Below, piece after piece: positions 18,754 through 27,667 of a stretch of 64,000 nucleotides of DNA (positions within the stretch are counted from its first letter, which is position 1; each line of letters opens with the position of its first letter). The notes under the pieces were generated by a model. The model was not told the origin of the DNA. It made no database searches and saw only the letters and a program-made list of their open reading frames with translations. Position numbers and translations under genes: made by a program. This DNA comes from an uncultured Opitutia bacterium. Lineage in GTDB: Bacteria; Verrucomicrobiota; Verrucomicrobiia; Opitutales; Opitutaceae. The stretch is taken from NCBI GenBank assembly GCA_903840415.1, contig CAIMFY010000083.1, positions 53,977-117,976 on the forward strand. Reading direction: 5' to 3'.

Positions 18754-19239
18754 TCACCACTTGTCCAGCGAGTCCGCCACCATCTGCTGCAACATCGGGA
18801 AGCGCAGCTCGCCGTAATTCAGTGCGTAGCGAAGCTTTCCGTCGCGGAAAACCCACGTCGACGGCAGCCACGACACCGGCAATCCGAGAAATTCGTGCAT
18901 CTGCTCCTCTTTCTTGCGCGAGCTGTTGGGGTGCGGCAGCGCCGTGAAATTTTTCTGCCCGCCGAGCCCATATTTCTCCAACTCCACCGCGCCCGGTTTC
19001 GGATCCCAGGTGGTGATGAAGATCACGTTCACATCGGGGTTCTTGGCAACGAAGTCGCTCCAGCCACCGCTCGAGAGCTCGGACTTGCAGTTACCGCACC
19101 ACGTCGCCCAAAAGTGCACGACTGTAACCTTCGGCGACTTTACCGCCTCGGCGACCTGCTGTTCGATCGGCAGAAGTTCGGCGGCACGGAGCGGAAGTGC
19201 GAGGGCAAGGATGGCGAGCGATAGGCCGAGACGTTTCAT
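18754..19239 (-). CDS. TlpA-like exported thioredoxin-fold protein
   Basis: 161 residues from the ATG at 19239, which starts a good signal peptide (MKRLGLSLAILALALPLRAA). The in-frame extension upstream is arginine-rich and not protein-like. The active site is CGNC in FWATWCGNCKSE, and the cis-proline region is LPVSWLPSTWVF. It should act as a periplasmic thiol-disulfide reductase or in cytochrome c maturation. Unlike typical TlpA there is no membrane anchor besides the signal. It lies 47 bases after the AEC transporter and may share its transcript. Confidence 0.85.
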   Translation of the reverse strand: MKRLGLSLAILALALPLRAAELLPIEQQVAEAVKSPKVTVVHFWATWCGNCKSELSSGGWSDFVAKNPDVNVIFITTWDPKPGAVELEKYGLGGQKNFTALPHPNSSRKKEEQMHEFLGLPVSWLPSTWVFRDGKLRYALNYGELRFPMLQQMVADSLDKW

Positions 19240-19286
19240 TGCGCGCACCGTAGCGCAGGGTGGCCGCCGCGCAACTCCGCAACATG

Positions 19287-20234
19287 TCACAATCCCAGCC
19301 ACGCTAGGCCCGCCCGCAGCCAGAGCGGAATGGTGAAAATTCCCAGCGCAGTCGTGCCCAGCACGATCTGCACGGCGGTGCGCGGGTGGCCGCCGTAGAG
19401 CCGCGCCACGATCACCGAAACCATCGCTACGGGCATCGCGGCCTGCACGAGGATCACGCGTTTGAGCTCCACGGAGCACGGCAGGTATTTCGCGAGCAGC
19501 AACAGCGCGAGCGGCAGCACGCCGAGCCGCAGCAACGCCGCCGCGCCGGCGATCTTCGCGTCGAAGAGATGGCGCGGCTCATCCAGAAAATTGGCGAGGC
19601 TCACGCCGGTCATGATGAGCCCGAGCGGCACACCGCACACGCCGAGCGCATGGATGGCATCGGTCACCACCTTCGGCAAATGCGGCGTGATACCGACGAG
19701 GTTGCACGCCACGGCGAGCACCAGCGTGATCACGATGGGGCTCACCAGCCGCCGCCAGCCCTCGCGCAGCGATTCGCCGCTCAGCACGAGCAGTCCCACG
19801 GTCCAAATCGCGGCCTCGACGCCTACGTTGTGGACGAGCAGCACGCCGCGACTCTCCGGCCCCCAGATGCCCTCCATGATCGGCAGCGGCAGGTAACCGT
19901 AGTTCGTAATGCCGACGGCGAGCGCAAACGTCCGCAACCCGGTGCCGACGTGAAGCCCGATCATTTTGGCCACAAGCAAGCCGGCGCGAATCCCCAAAAA
20001 CGTGATCCCGAAACCCACCAGCGGAGGCAACAGCAAGTTTCCTGGCGAGCGGAGCGCGGCGTTGCCCGCGACCGATTCGAAGATGAGCGCCGGGTAACAC
20101 AAATTGACGACGAGGCGGATGAGACTCGTCTCCGCCTCGCCTTCGATCCAATGCACGCGCCGCACGACCACGCCGATCGCGATCAACGCGAACACCGGCA
20201 CGACGAGCAGCAAAAGTTGCCAATAGGACATCAT
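19287..20234 (-). CDS. AEC family (auxin efflux carrier type) transporter
   Basis: 315 residues with ten membrane segments in the AEC pattern, including NLCYPALIFESV in the first half, the glycine-proline-rich AVGITNYGYLPLPIME segment, and VQAAMPVAMVSVIVARLYGG near the end. The family exports or exchanges organic acids such as malate. The substrate is not deducible here. It starts at 20234, 163 bases from the oppositely oriented TPR/SLOG-like gene. Confidence 0.85.
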   Translation of the reverse strand: MMSYWQLLLLVVPVFALIAIGVVVRRVHWIEGEAETSLIRLVVNLCYPALIFESVAGNAALRSPGNLLLPPLVGFGITFLGIRAGLLVAKMIGLHVGTGLRTFALAVGITNYGYLPLPIMEGIWGPESRGVLLVHNVGVEAAIWTVGLLVLSGESLREGWRRLVSPIVITLVLAVACNLVGITPHLPKVVTDAIHALGVCGVPLGLIMTGVSLANFLDEPRHLFDAKIAGAAALLRLGVLPLALLLLAKYLPCSVELKRVILVQAAMPVAMVSVIVARLYGGHPRTAVQIVLGTTALGIFTIPLWLRAGLAWLGL

Positions 20235-20397
20235 CCGCCCGCCACTTGAACGGCGCGCGGCAGGTGCGTCGAGCCCACGGTTCGGTCAACTCGCAATCTG
20301 CACGGGAGGGTTGCCGCGTGGCGAAAATTCCTCAGCGTCTGCCGCCGTGATCCTTTACGAGAACTCCGACGAAGCCTCTGGCCGCACTACCCCGCCG

Positions 20398-22353
20398 ATG
20401 TCCCAAGACGTGCTCGAATTCGGGCACACCGCGAAGCAGGCCGTGTCTTCCGGCCAGCTTCTCACTGCCATCGAGGTCGCTCGCGACGGGCTCGCGCGGT
20501 TCGGCAGCGACCGTGTGCTCCAGCAGCAACTCGCGCTGGCGCTCGCCCAGACCGGCGCGCTCGATGCCGCGCGCGAGGTGCTCAGCGACTTGCTGAAAGA
20601 GCCCGACGCCGCGAAAGACGAGGAAACGCTTTGCCTGCTCGGCCGCGTTTACAAGGAGCTGTGGCGGCGCGCCAGCACTCCGGAGGCCGGCACCGAGGCG
20701 CTGCGACAGTCGTGCAAATACTACGGCGACGCCTTTGCGCTGAAGGAGGCGTATTATCCGGGCATCAATCTGGCGTTCACGCTCGCTGCGCTCGGCGAAC
20801 TGGAAAAGGCACGCGACTGTGCGAAAACGGTAGAAAAATACTGTCGCATCGAACTGGGCCAGACGCTCGAGAAACCCGACGGTTGGCTGATGGCCACGCT
20901 CGCCGAGGCGCTCACTCACCAAGGTTCCACGACCGAGGCGGCGAAATACTACACCCGAGCCGTCGAGAAATTTCCCGGACGCTGGCGCGATCAGGCGTCA
21001 ATGCGGCGGCAGGCCCACGAAATCATCGGATTCTATGCGAAGAAGCGCGAAGACTCGCGCCACCACTGGTATGACGTCGCCTCAATCAAGCAGCGCGTGA
21101 AGGAAACGCTCGGGCGCAGCGAGCAGGGCTTCGAATGGCTCGACCGGTGTTTTGAATTTCCCTCGATCGTCGTGTTTTCCGGTCACATGATCGATGCGGC
21201 GGGGCGCACCCCGGCGCGGTTTCCGGCCGAGCGCGAGCCCGCCGTGCGGGAGGCGATTCGCGAGCAGCTCAAGAAAATAAAACCCGGCTTCGGCTACTCG
21301 TCGGCGGCGTGCGGCGCGGACCTCATTTTTTGCGAGGTGATGCTCGAACTTGAGGCGAAGGTGAATCTCGTGCTGCCTTGCCCGGTCGACACCTTCAAGC
21401 GCCAGAGCGTGAGCTTCGCCGGCCCGGAGTGGGAAAAACGTTTTCACAACGTGCTCGCGCATGCCAACACCTGCGTCATCGCCAGCCCCGCCGACTTCGG
21501 AGCGGCGGAATCCGATCCGGCCTCGACGATGGGACTCGTGTATGCGAACCGCGTCGTCACCGGTCTAGCGGTGCTGCAGGCGCAGGCGCTCGATTTTGAG
21601 TTGAGTGCAATTTCAGTCTGGGATGGCGCCCCGGCGCTACGGCCGGGCGGCACGGGCGATGTCGTCGCCGAGTGGGCGCAGCGCCAGCTCACGCCCTTCA
21701 TCATTCATCCGACTGGTGGCGCCACCACGGTGCCGGTCGCCCCGGCTCCGGCGTCCAAGGTTAGTGTGATCTCGACCGATACCGACGGCCTGAAAATTCG
21801 CCACGAAATCAAGGCGATGCTGTTCGCCGAGGTGATTAACCACAAAAAAATCGGCGAGCGGCAGATGCCGCTGTTCATCCGGGAGTTCAAGGCCGCGCTC
21901 GCCAAAGTGATCGCAGGGCTGCCGGGCGCCGCGCCGGTCGTCGCCGAGAGTTGGGGCAAGTCACTCTACTTTGTTTTCGATGCGTTGCCCGACTCTGCCC
22001 ACTTCGCGCTCGAAGTGCGCGATGCCATCCTTCGCACCTCGTGGGCGGCCCACGGGCTGCCCGCCGATCTCGGGGTGCGCATGGTGCTGCACGCCGGGCC
22101 GGTGTTCGCATTCATGGATCCGGTGTTGAAGCGCGAGGCGTGCGTCGGCGCCCACGTGAACCGCGCCGCCCGCATCGAACCGATCACCGCGCCGGGGCAG
22201 GTTTATTCGAGCCAGGAATTCGCGGCGTTGTGCAGCGCGGAGGATTTGGCGGCGGTGAGCTTCGAATTTCTCGGCCGCCTGCGCACGGCGCGGCTGTTCG
22301 AGGACGCCCCGCTCTACCGACTCGATCGGCGGAGGAAAAACGGCGCTGCGTGA
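20398..22353 (+). CDS. TPR/TRAFs-binding, SLOG-like and degenerate class III cyclase domain protein
   Basis: 651 residues from the ATG at 20398. An upstream TTG at 20311 is also open, but its purine-rich stretch abuts the codon. Residues 10-215 are helical TPR-like repeats as in TRAFs-binding domain proteins. Residues 255-430 form a Rossmann-like region (IVVFSGHMID, SSAACGADLIF, NLVLPCPVDTF) resembling SLOG nucleotide-sensing domains. Residues 470-640 are a class III nucleotide cyclase fold, with LHAGPV and VGAHVNRAARIEPIT clear. Both metal-binding aspartates are changed: E478 in LFAEVI and K521 in WGKSLYFVF. It is probably a nucleotide-sensing or regulatory protein rather than a cyclase. Confidence 0.8.
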   Translation: MSQDVLEFGHTAKQAVSSGQLLTAIEVARDGLARFGSDRVLQQQLALALAQTGALDAAREVLSDLLKEPDAAKDEETLCLLGRVYKELWRRASTPEAGTEALRQSCKYYGDAFALKEAYYPGINLAFTLAALGELEKARDCAKTVEKYCRIELGQTLEKPDGWLMATLAEALTHQGSTTEAAKYYTRAVEKFPGRWRDQASMRRQAHEIIGFYAKKREDSRHHWYDVASIKQRVKETLGRSEQGFEWLDRCFEFPSIVVFSGHMIDAAGRTPARFPAEREPAVREAIREQLKKIKPGFGYSSAACGADLIFCEVMLELEAKVNLVLPCPVDTFKRQSVSFAGPEWEKRFHNVLAHANTCVIASPADFGAAESDPASTMGLVYANRVVTGLAVLQAQALDFELSAISVWDGAPALRPGGTGDVVAEWAQRQLTPFIIHPTGGATTVPVAPAPASKVSVISTDTDGLKIRHEIKAMLFAEVINHKKIGERQMPLFIREFKAALAKVIAGLPGAAPVVAESWGKSLYFVFDALPDSAHFALEVRDAILRTSWAAHGLPADLGVRMVLHAGPVFAFMDPVLKREACVGAHVNRAARIEPITAPGQVYSSQEFAALCSAEDLAAVSFEFLGRLRTARLFEDAPLYRLDRRRKNGAA

Positions 22354-22403
22354 CGACTCAGCGCGACCGCCTTGGCGGCCGCGGCCAAGACATCGAATTC
22401 GAA

Positions 22404-22598
22404 TCAATCCGCCGGCACAAAGATTTTCTCGATCGGTTGTTTGAACAACCGTGCAATTTTGAACGCAAGCGGCAGGCTCGGGTCGTATTTCTCCGTTTCA
22501 ATCGCGTTAATCGTCTGTCGCGAAACCCCGAGCTTTTCCGCGAGGTCGCCCTGCGACCACGTCTTGCCGGCCCGCAGTTCACCGAGTTGGTTTTTCAT
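22404..22598 (-). CDS. Small XRE-family HTH regulator
   Basis: 64 residues, essentially one helix-turn-helix domain (KTWSQGDLAEKLGVSRQTIN) followed by the KYDPSLPLAFKIARLF segment typical of short YozG/YgzD-like regulators. Its ATG at 22598 overlaps the stop of the membrane protein gene (ATGA), so the pair is one unit. An operator-like inverted repeat lies over the start of that unit, which suggests autoregulation. This pairing of a short XRE regulator with a small membrane protein is common, but the signal sensed is unknown. Confidence 0.9.
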   Translation of the reverse strand: MKNQLGELRAGKTWSQGDLAEKLGVSRQTINAIETEKYDPSLPLAFKIARLFKQPIEKIFVPAD

Positions 22599-23065
22599 TT
22601 GTAGCGGCAATTGGCGATCGCGGTGCCGACGAGCCAGAGGCCGCCCATCGCGTAAAACGTGCCCCCGAGCTCCAAGCCGTGGCGCAAACCCGGGACGGCG
22701 ATGCCATTGGTATCCAGCACATTGATCACCGCTCCGATCACAACGGTGCCAACGGCGGCGAACAACATCGCTTCTTGCTGAATCCGGCGCTGGAGCTCGT
22801 CGAGGCCGCGGACGAAGCGGAACCAACTCCGCACATAGAGCAGGCCAGGCGCCACGGGGGCCAGCGCGACGGCTGCCCGCAGCGGAGAACTCCAGAACGG
22901 ATTGAGGCGCAGCAGATATTGACTCACGAGCGCGACCACCGTCGCCACCGCCAGCCAAGTGTTCAACTTCAGATCCGCTTTGAGGGAGTATTGCTTCGAG
23001 CACGGCTCGAGCGATTCAAGAGTGTTGGGCGTGTTCACACCTCGGGTGTAAAGCATTCTTGTCAC
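22595..23065 (-). CDS. Four-helix membrane protein paired with XRE regulator
   Basis: Up to 156 residues with four hydrophobic segments (about 37-53, 65-80, 99-118, 133-150) and a charged WFRFVRGLDELQRRIQQEA loop between helices 2 and 3. No enzyme motif is visible. The start is unclear: GTG at 23065, ATG at 23056 and GTG at 23038 are all in frame, and the first two lie inside the inverted repeat at 23047-23084. If the TTGACA at 23072-23067 is the promoter's -35 box, translation must begin at 23038 or later, perhaps on a nearly leaderless message. Confidence 0.8.
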   Translation of the reverse strand: MTRMLYTRGVNTPNTLESLEPCSKQYSLKADLKLNTWLAVATVVALVSQYLLRLNPFWSSPLRAAVALAPVAPGLLYVRSWFRFVRGLDELQRRIQQEAMLFAAVGTVVIGAVINVLDTNGIAVPGLRHGLELGGTFYAMGGLWLVGTAIANCRYK

Positions 23066-23084
23066 ATGTCAAGCATGCTTTACA
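23047..23084. promoter_or_regulatory. Operator-like inverted repeat at the XRE/membrane protein operon
   Basis: Two 15-base arms, TGTAAAGCATTCTTG (23047-23061) and CAAGCATGCTTTACA (23070-23084), are complementary at 14 of 15 positions and separated by 8 bases. Each arm contains a near-palindromic core: AAGCATTCTT, centred at 23055.5, and AAGCATGCTT, centred at 23075.5. The centres are 20 bp apart, about two helical turns, which suits two dimers on one face. The minus strand contains TTGACA at 23072-23067 as a possible -35 box, with only a poor -10. The obvious ligand is the XRE protein encoded by the same operon. Confidence 0.65.
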
Positions 23085-23103
23085 GCCTTTCACGGGCAGT
23101 TCG

Positions 23104-24333
23104 CTACGTCGCCATCGCCTGGCCGGCGAGCCAGCCGGTCGTCCAGGCGGACTGGAAATTGAAACCGCCAGTCACGCCGTCGATGTCGAGCACTTCGCCG
23201 GCGAAATACAGGCCGGGGCACACACGGCTGGCCATCGTCTTGAATTCCACTTCGGCGAGCCGCACGCCACCGCAGGTGACGAATTCCTCCTTGAACACAC
23301 TCTTGCCGACGACCTTGAACTCCGCCGCCGTAAGCTGTGTCGCGAGGATGCCGAGCGCGGCGTTGCCGATTTGCGCCCACGGGGTCGTCGCGGTGATGCC
23401 CGCCGAGGTCACGAGCCGTTCCCACAGTCGCTGAGGCATCGCGAGCGGGCTCCAGGTGGCGATCTGTTTCTTGGGGTTTTTTGCGCGCACGTCGCCGAGT
23501 TCGCGGAGGAGCGAGTCGCGCGTGTGCGGCGGCGCCCAGTTCACCAGCAGGGGAAATTCGTATTTCACAGCCGCGAGTTCGCGCGCGCCCCACGCGGATA
23601 GTTTCAGCACCGCCGGGCCACTCAAACCCCAGTGGGTGACGAGCAGCGGACCGTTTTGGCGGAGCTTCGTGCCGCGGACACCGACGGTCGTGTTTTCGAC
23701 CGACAATCCCGAAAGGCCCACGAGTCGGGCATCGTCGATATAAAACGTGAAGAGCGACGGCACGAGCGGCTCGATCGTGTGGCCAAGTTTTTCCGCGATC
23801 GCGAAGCCCACGGAAGAGCGGTTGCCGCCGGTCGCCACGAGGAGTTTTTCGCACCGCACGTTGGAGCTGTCGGTGAGCGTGAGCCAAAACCCGTTGCCCG
23901 CCCGCTCCGCCGCGCGCACGCCGAGGCTCGTCACGACGCGCACGCCGGCTTTTTCCGCCGCCTGCAACAGGCAGTCGGCGATGGTCGCGGAGTCGTCGGT
24001 CACGGGAAACATCCGGCCGTCGCTCTCGGTTTTGGTTTCGACGCCGCGCTCGGCGAACCACGCCACGGTATCACGCGGCTGCCAGCGGGAAAACGCCCCG
24101 AGCAATTCGCGCCCGCCGCGCGGGTAATTTTTCACAAGCTCGCGCGGCTCGAAGCAGGCGTGCGTGAGGTTGCAGCGACCGCCGCCTGACACGCGCACCT
24201 TCGCGAGTGGATGCGCCGTCGCCTCGTAAAGTGTCACCGTGCCGCTGGCGCCGAGCGTCTCCGCACAAGCGATGGCCGCGAAAAATCCGGCGGCCCCGCC
24301 ACCGATGACAATGACGCGTGTTTGCTCAGCCAT
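23104..24333 (-). CDS. BaiN/HI0933-type FAD-dependent oxidoreductase
   Basis: 409 residues. The N-terminal dinucleotide-binding motif GGGAAGFFAAIAC and the family signature KVRVSGGGRCNLTH are clear, and the C-terminal FAD motif GLYFAGEVLDIDGVTGGFNFQ is complete. The family includes the bile-acid flavoprotein BaiN and many uncharacterised reductases, and no substrate can be assigned. It ends just before the XRE operon's operator and may be transcribed into it. It has no obvious partner gene. Confidence 0.92.
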   Translation of the reverse strand: MAEQTRVIVIGGGAAGFFAAIACAETLGASGTVTLYEATAHPLAKVRVSGGGRCNLTHACFEPRELVKNYPRGGRELLGAFSRWQPRDTVAWFAERGVETKTESDGRMFPVTDDSATIADCLLQAAEKAGVRVVTSLGVRAAERAGNGFWLTLTDSSNVRCEKLLVATGGNRSSVGFAIAEKLGHTIEPLVPSLFTFYIDDARLVGLSGLSVENTTVGVRGTKLRQNGPLLVTHWGLSGPAVLKLSAWGARELAAVKYEFPLLVNWAPPHTRDSLLRELGDVRAKNPKKQIATWSPLAMPQRLWERLVTSAGITATTPWAQIGNAALGILATQLTAAEFKVVGKSVFKEEFVTCGGVRLAEVEFKTMASRVCPGLYFAGEVLDIDGVTGGFNFQSAWTTGWLAGQAMAT

Positions 24334-24423
24334 GACCGCACGCTGTCTTTAGCGCGCGCCGAGTCGAAGCGAAACGGGTTGCCAGCAACCCTGCCCGCTT
24401 CTTCACGGCTCCCATCCGGACAT

Positions 24424-24460
24424 AAAAAGGGCCGCCGCAGAGCTGCAATCCGCGGCGGCC
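24424..24460 (-). terminator. Rho-independent terminator of the Spy-like gene
   Basis: Perfect 9-bp arms GGCCGCCGC (24430-24438) and GCGGCGGCC (24452-24460) with a 13-base loop. Read on the minus strand the stem is followed directly by CTTTTTA. It sits 34 bases after the small exported protein's stop. Confidence 0.85.
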
Positions 24461-24494
24461 ACACAAACCCCTAACAAGTTTTTTTGTCAGCGGC

Positions 24495-24908
24495 TTAGTT
24501 GCCGCCGCCACCTTTTTTACCGCGACCGGGCTGCGGCATAGCGTCGAACTTCGCCTGTTGATCGGCGGTCAGGACGGCGCGGATGTCATCGTGAAGCTTC
24601 TTATTGATTTCCTGCATCTTGGGCCGGTTCGTCTGCGGGTCGCCACCGCCATCGCGGAGGGCCTGCATGTCGCTTCCAGCCTTCTTGAGTAGATCGCCAA
24701 TTTTGGTCTTTTGGTCATCAGTGAGGGTGCCAACGGCCGCCTCGATGCGCTCGACGGTGAGCATGCCGCCGCCTTTGCCCTTGCCGCCTTTTTTGCCACC
24801 ACCATCAGCCGGAGGAGGCGTGGCGGGATCTTGGGCGCGGAGCATGGGCGCGGACGCCAACAGGCCCAACGCGACGACGGAGAGGAGAACTTTAACGAGT
24901 GATTTCAT
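24495..24908 (-). CDS. Small exported Lys/Gly-rich protein, Spy/CpxP-like
   Basis: 137 residues. A signal peptide (MKSLVKVLLSVVALGLLASA) is followed by a Pro/Gly/Lys-rich linker, then a helical region with LTDDQKTKIGDLLKKAG and VLTADQQAKFDAM, two LTxxQ-type motifs as in Spy and CpxP periplasmic chaperone-like proteins. It ends in a GRGKKGGGGN tail. The glycine-lysine tracts suggest binding to acidic surfaces. It is a single-gene unit with its own terminator. The function is not established. Confidence 0.75.
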   Translation of the reverse strand: MKSLVKVLLSVVALGLLASAPMLRAQDPATPPPADGGGKKGGKGKGGGMLTVERIEAAVGTLTDDQKTKIGDLLKKAGSDMQALRDGGGDPQTNRPKMQEINKKLHDDIRAVLTADQQAKFDAMPQPGRGKKGGGGN

Positions 24909-25061
24909 AGGTATATCGAACGGGGAGTTTTTCAGGGTTGTTGTCTATCTCAGCCCGAGTCGGGCCGACAGCGTTCGGATTGACGGCCCGGCCCGGGGAT
25001 GGTTTCGCAAAATCTTTCCCGGGCTTGCCGCCGAGGCGGCCGGCGGCCAGCGTCGCCAGCC

Positions 25062-25793
25062 ATGATCGAGGTTCTCGCCCTTTCCAAACGCTACGGTGAC
25101 TTCCCGGCTGTCACTGACTTGTCGTTTTCCGCCCGGCCCGGCGAAGTGCTCGGGCTCGTGGGCCCCAACGGCGCCGGCAAGACCACCACGTTACGCTGCC
25201 TTGCTGGAATCATCCCCGCCACCAGCGGCACCGTGCGCCTCGCCGGTCACGACATCGCGCAGAATCCGGTCGCGGCGAAACGCAACCTGGCGTTTTTCCC
25301 CGACGAGCCCCGCCTCTTTGACTACCTGACCGTGCGCCAGCACCTGAACTTCGTTGCCCGCATCTACGGCGTCGCCAATTACGAGGCGCTCGCGCAACCC
25401 CTACTCGAAGAACTCGAGATCGCCGACAAGGCCGACGAGTTGCCCGGCGCCCTCTCGCGCGGCATGAAGCAGAAACTCGCCATCGCCTGCGGCCTCTTGC
25501 ACGGACCGAGCGTGATGTTTTTCGACGAGCCGCTCACCGGTCTCGATCCGCTCGGCATCCGGCGCATGAAGGATTCCATTCTCAAGCGTGCCCGCGCCGG
25601 CGCCACCATCGTGCTCAGCTCGCACCTGCTGCACTTGCTCGAAGAAGTCTGTTCGCACGTCCTCATCCTGAAAAAAGGCCGCAAGATCGCCGACGGCTCG
25701 CTCGCGGAAGTGTCGGCCCAGTTTAGCAACGGCGAGACTGGCGTGAGCTTGGAGGAAATCTTCATGCGCGCGACCGGCGGTTCGGAGAACTGA
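25062..25793 (+). CDS. ABC exporter ATPase
   Basis: 243 residues from the ATG at 25062. Walker A is GPNGAGKTT, the signature is LSRGMKQK (the usual SGG replaced by SRG, common in ABC-2 exporters), and Walker B is VMFFDEPLTGLD. It energises the permease encoded 20 bases downstream. The family handles antibiotics, lipids and other unknown exports. An upstream in-frame start at 24999 would add an arginine-rich extension and is less likely. Confidence 0.9.
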   Translation: MIEVLALSKRYGDFPAVTDLSFSARPGEVLGLVGPNGAGKTTTLRCLAGIIPATSGTVRLAGHDIAQNPVAAKRNLAFFPDEPRLFDYLTVRQHLNFVARIYGVANYEALAQPLLEELEIADKADELPGALSRGMKQKLAIACGLLHGPSVMFFDEPLTGLDPLGIRRMKDSILKRARAGATIVLSSHLLHLLEEVCSHVLILKKGRKIADGSLAEVSAQFSNGETGVSLEEIFMRATGGSEN

Positions 25794-25813
25794 GCCCACG
25801 CCATCGATCTCCC

Positions 25814-27667
25814 GTGCTCTCCGCCCTCCTCTACCTGCGGCTTACGTCGCTGAAAAACTGGCTGCGCATGCGGCTGCTGCGACTCAAGCAGCCGAAGTAT
25901 CTCGCCGGCGCGATCGTGGGCGCGGCGTATTTTTGGTTTTTCTTTTTTCGCCACAGTTTCGGTGAAACGGATGCGCCCGGCGGCGCCGTCCGTCGCCGCG
26001 CGCTACATCAGGCCGGCCAGTCGTTGCAGGATGCGGGCCTCACGCTTCCAACCGACTTCGGCGGCCTGCCGATCGTGATCGGCGCGCTGGTGCTGCTCGT
26101 CGTCATCACGCTCGTCTGGGTGTTTTCGCTGGAGCGCGCCTCGCTCGGCTTCACCGAAGCGGAGATCGCATTTCTGTTTCCCGCTCCGATCACGCGCCGC
26201 GGGCTGGTGCATTTCCGCCTGATCGATGCGCAACTCCGCAACTTGATCGGCGCATTGTTCATGACGCTGTTTTCCAACCGCTGGATGTTTATCGGCGGCA
26301 GTCCGCTCACTCATGCGGTCGGGTGGTGGCTGCTGTTCACGGCGTTTAATCTCCATCTCACCGGCGTGCGCTTCACGCTCTCGCGGCTGGCCGACGCCGG
26401 GGTCGGCACTTGGCGGCGGCGCGCAATCGTGCCGTTGATTCCCATCGCGGTGATCGCGGCGACGCTGGCGCTGCGTCCGGCGGATCAACGCTGGGTCGAT
26501 CTGACGGCGCCAGATTTTGGAGCGACGCTGGAAAAATGGTTTCTCGGCGTGACGGGCAGCGCGCCGCTTTCGTGGCTGATCGCGCCGGGGAAATTTTTGC
26601 TCGGGCCCTTTTTCGCGGACTCCGGGCGGGCGTTTCTCTGGGCGATCGGGCCGGCCGCGGTCGTGATATGGGCGCATTATGTGTGGGTCGTGCGGAGTAT
26701 CGTCTCGTTTGAAGACGGCTCGATCGTGCGGGCGGAAAAACGCGCCGCCGTGATCTCGGCGATGCGCGACGGCAAACGGCTGGGTCGCGCGCCGACGAAG
26801 GGGCGCAAACCGCCGTTCGTGCTCGCGAGCACGGGCCGGCCGGAGCTGGCGTTTCTCTGGAAAAATCTGCTCGGCACGTGGACGTGGCTTAACCCGCGCA
26901 CTTGGGCCTGGTGTGCCCTCGCCATCGTCGGCGTAACCGCGTGGGTGCACGCGCACCCGGAGTGGCGTGGCGCGCTGATCGCCGCCGGACCGATCGCGTT
27001 GATCCTCGCGGGCTATGCGTTGCTGATCGGACCGCAGTTGGCGCGACAGGACATCCGCTCCGATCTCGTCAACGCCGACTTGTTGAAGACCTATCCGCTG
27101 CCCGGCTGGCAAATCGTGCTCGGCGAACTCCTCGCGCCGACGGCGATTCTCACCGGCGTGCTGTGGTTGCTGCTGCTCGCGGCGGCGGTATCGTTTCAGC
27201 CGGGGCCGCGGGCGTTTGGGTTTCTGGCGCCGGCGCTCCGCGATTTCGTCCGCGCGTGTCTCGCACCGGCCGCGCGCACGCTGCTGACGCTGTGCCTCGC
27301 CACGCTCGTGCCGCTGATCGTGGCGCTCCAACTTTTTGTACCCAATGCCGCGGCGCTGGTGTTTCCGGCGTGGTTTCAGGCCACGCGCCAGCGTGCCGGG
27401 GGCGGCGGCATCGACATCATGGGCCAGCGGCTGATCTTTTTTTTCGGGCAGTTTCTAACGATGTTGATCGCGCTGTTGCCGGCGCTGCTGTCGGGAGCGG
27501 TGACGGTGTGGTTGGCTTGCTTCGTGTTTCCGCTGCCGCCGATCGCCGGCGTGTGGCTCGCGGCGGTGGGCGTGTTGATGGTGTTGGTGGGCGAGTTGTG
27601 GCTCGGGCTGTGGTTTCTCGGCGGAAGGTTTGAAAGACTCGACCTTTCATCGGAACTTCGGCCGTGA
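25814..27667 (+). CDS. ABC exporter permease
   Basis: 617 residues starting with GTG, with about twelve hydrophobic segments. The N-terminal RMRLLRLKQPKYLAGAIVGAAYFW is typical of the putative ABC exporter family found next to such ATPases. The segment after residue 340 contains a second set of helices. It ends in a GTGA overlap with the metallopeptidase gene, so the three genes form an operon. The substrate is unknown. Confidence 0.85.
   Translation: MLSALLYLRLTSLKNWLRMRLLRLKQPKYLAGAIVGAAYFWFFFFRHSFGETDAPGGAVRRRALHQAGQSLQDAGLTLPTDFGGLPIVIGALVLLVVITLVWVFSLERASLGFTEAEIAFLFPAPITRRGLVHFRLIDAQLRNLIGALFMTLFSNRWMFIGGSPLTHAVGWWLLFTAFNLHLTGVRFTLSRLADAGVGTWRRRAIVPLIPIAVIAATLALRPADQRWVDLTAPDFGATLEKWFLGVTGSAPLSWLIAPGKFLLGPFFADSGRAFLWAIGPAAVVIWAHYVWVVRSIVSFEDGSIVRAEKRAAVISAMRDGKRLGRAPTKGRKPPFVLASTGRPELAFLWKNLLGTWTWLNPRTWAWCALAIVGVTAWVHAHPEWRGALIAAGPIALILAGYALLIGPQLARQDIRSDLVNADLLKTYPLPGWQIVLGELLAPTAILTGVLWLLLLAAAVSFQPGPRAFGFLAPALRDFVRACLAPAARTLLTLCLATLVPLIVALQLFVPNAAALVFPAWFQATRQRAGGGGIDIMGQRLIFFFGQFLTMLIALLPALLSGAVTVWLACFVFPLPPIAGVWLAAVGVLMVLVGELWLGLWFLGGRFERLDLSSELRP

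Noticed and set aside
20311..20397. TTG start at 20311 for the TPR/SLOG gene
   Set aside because: The purine-rich stretch abuts the codon, leaving no spacing for a ribosome binding site, and the added residues are unlike the family. The ATG at 20398 is preferred.
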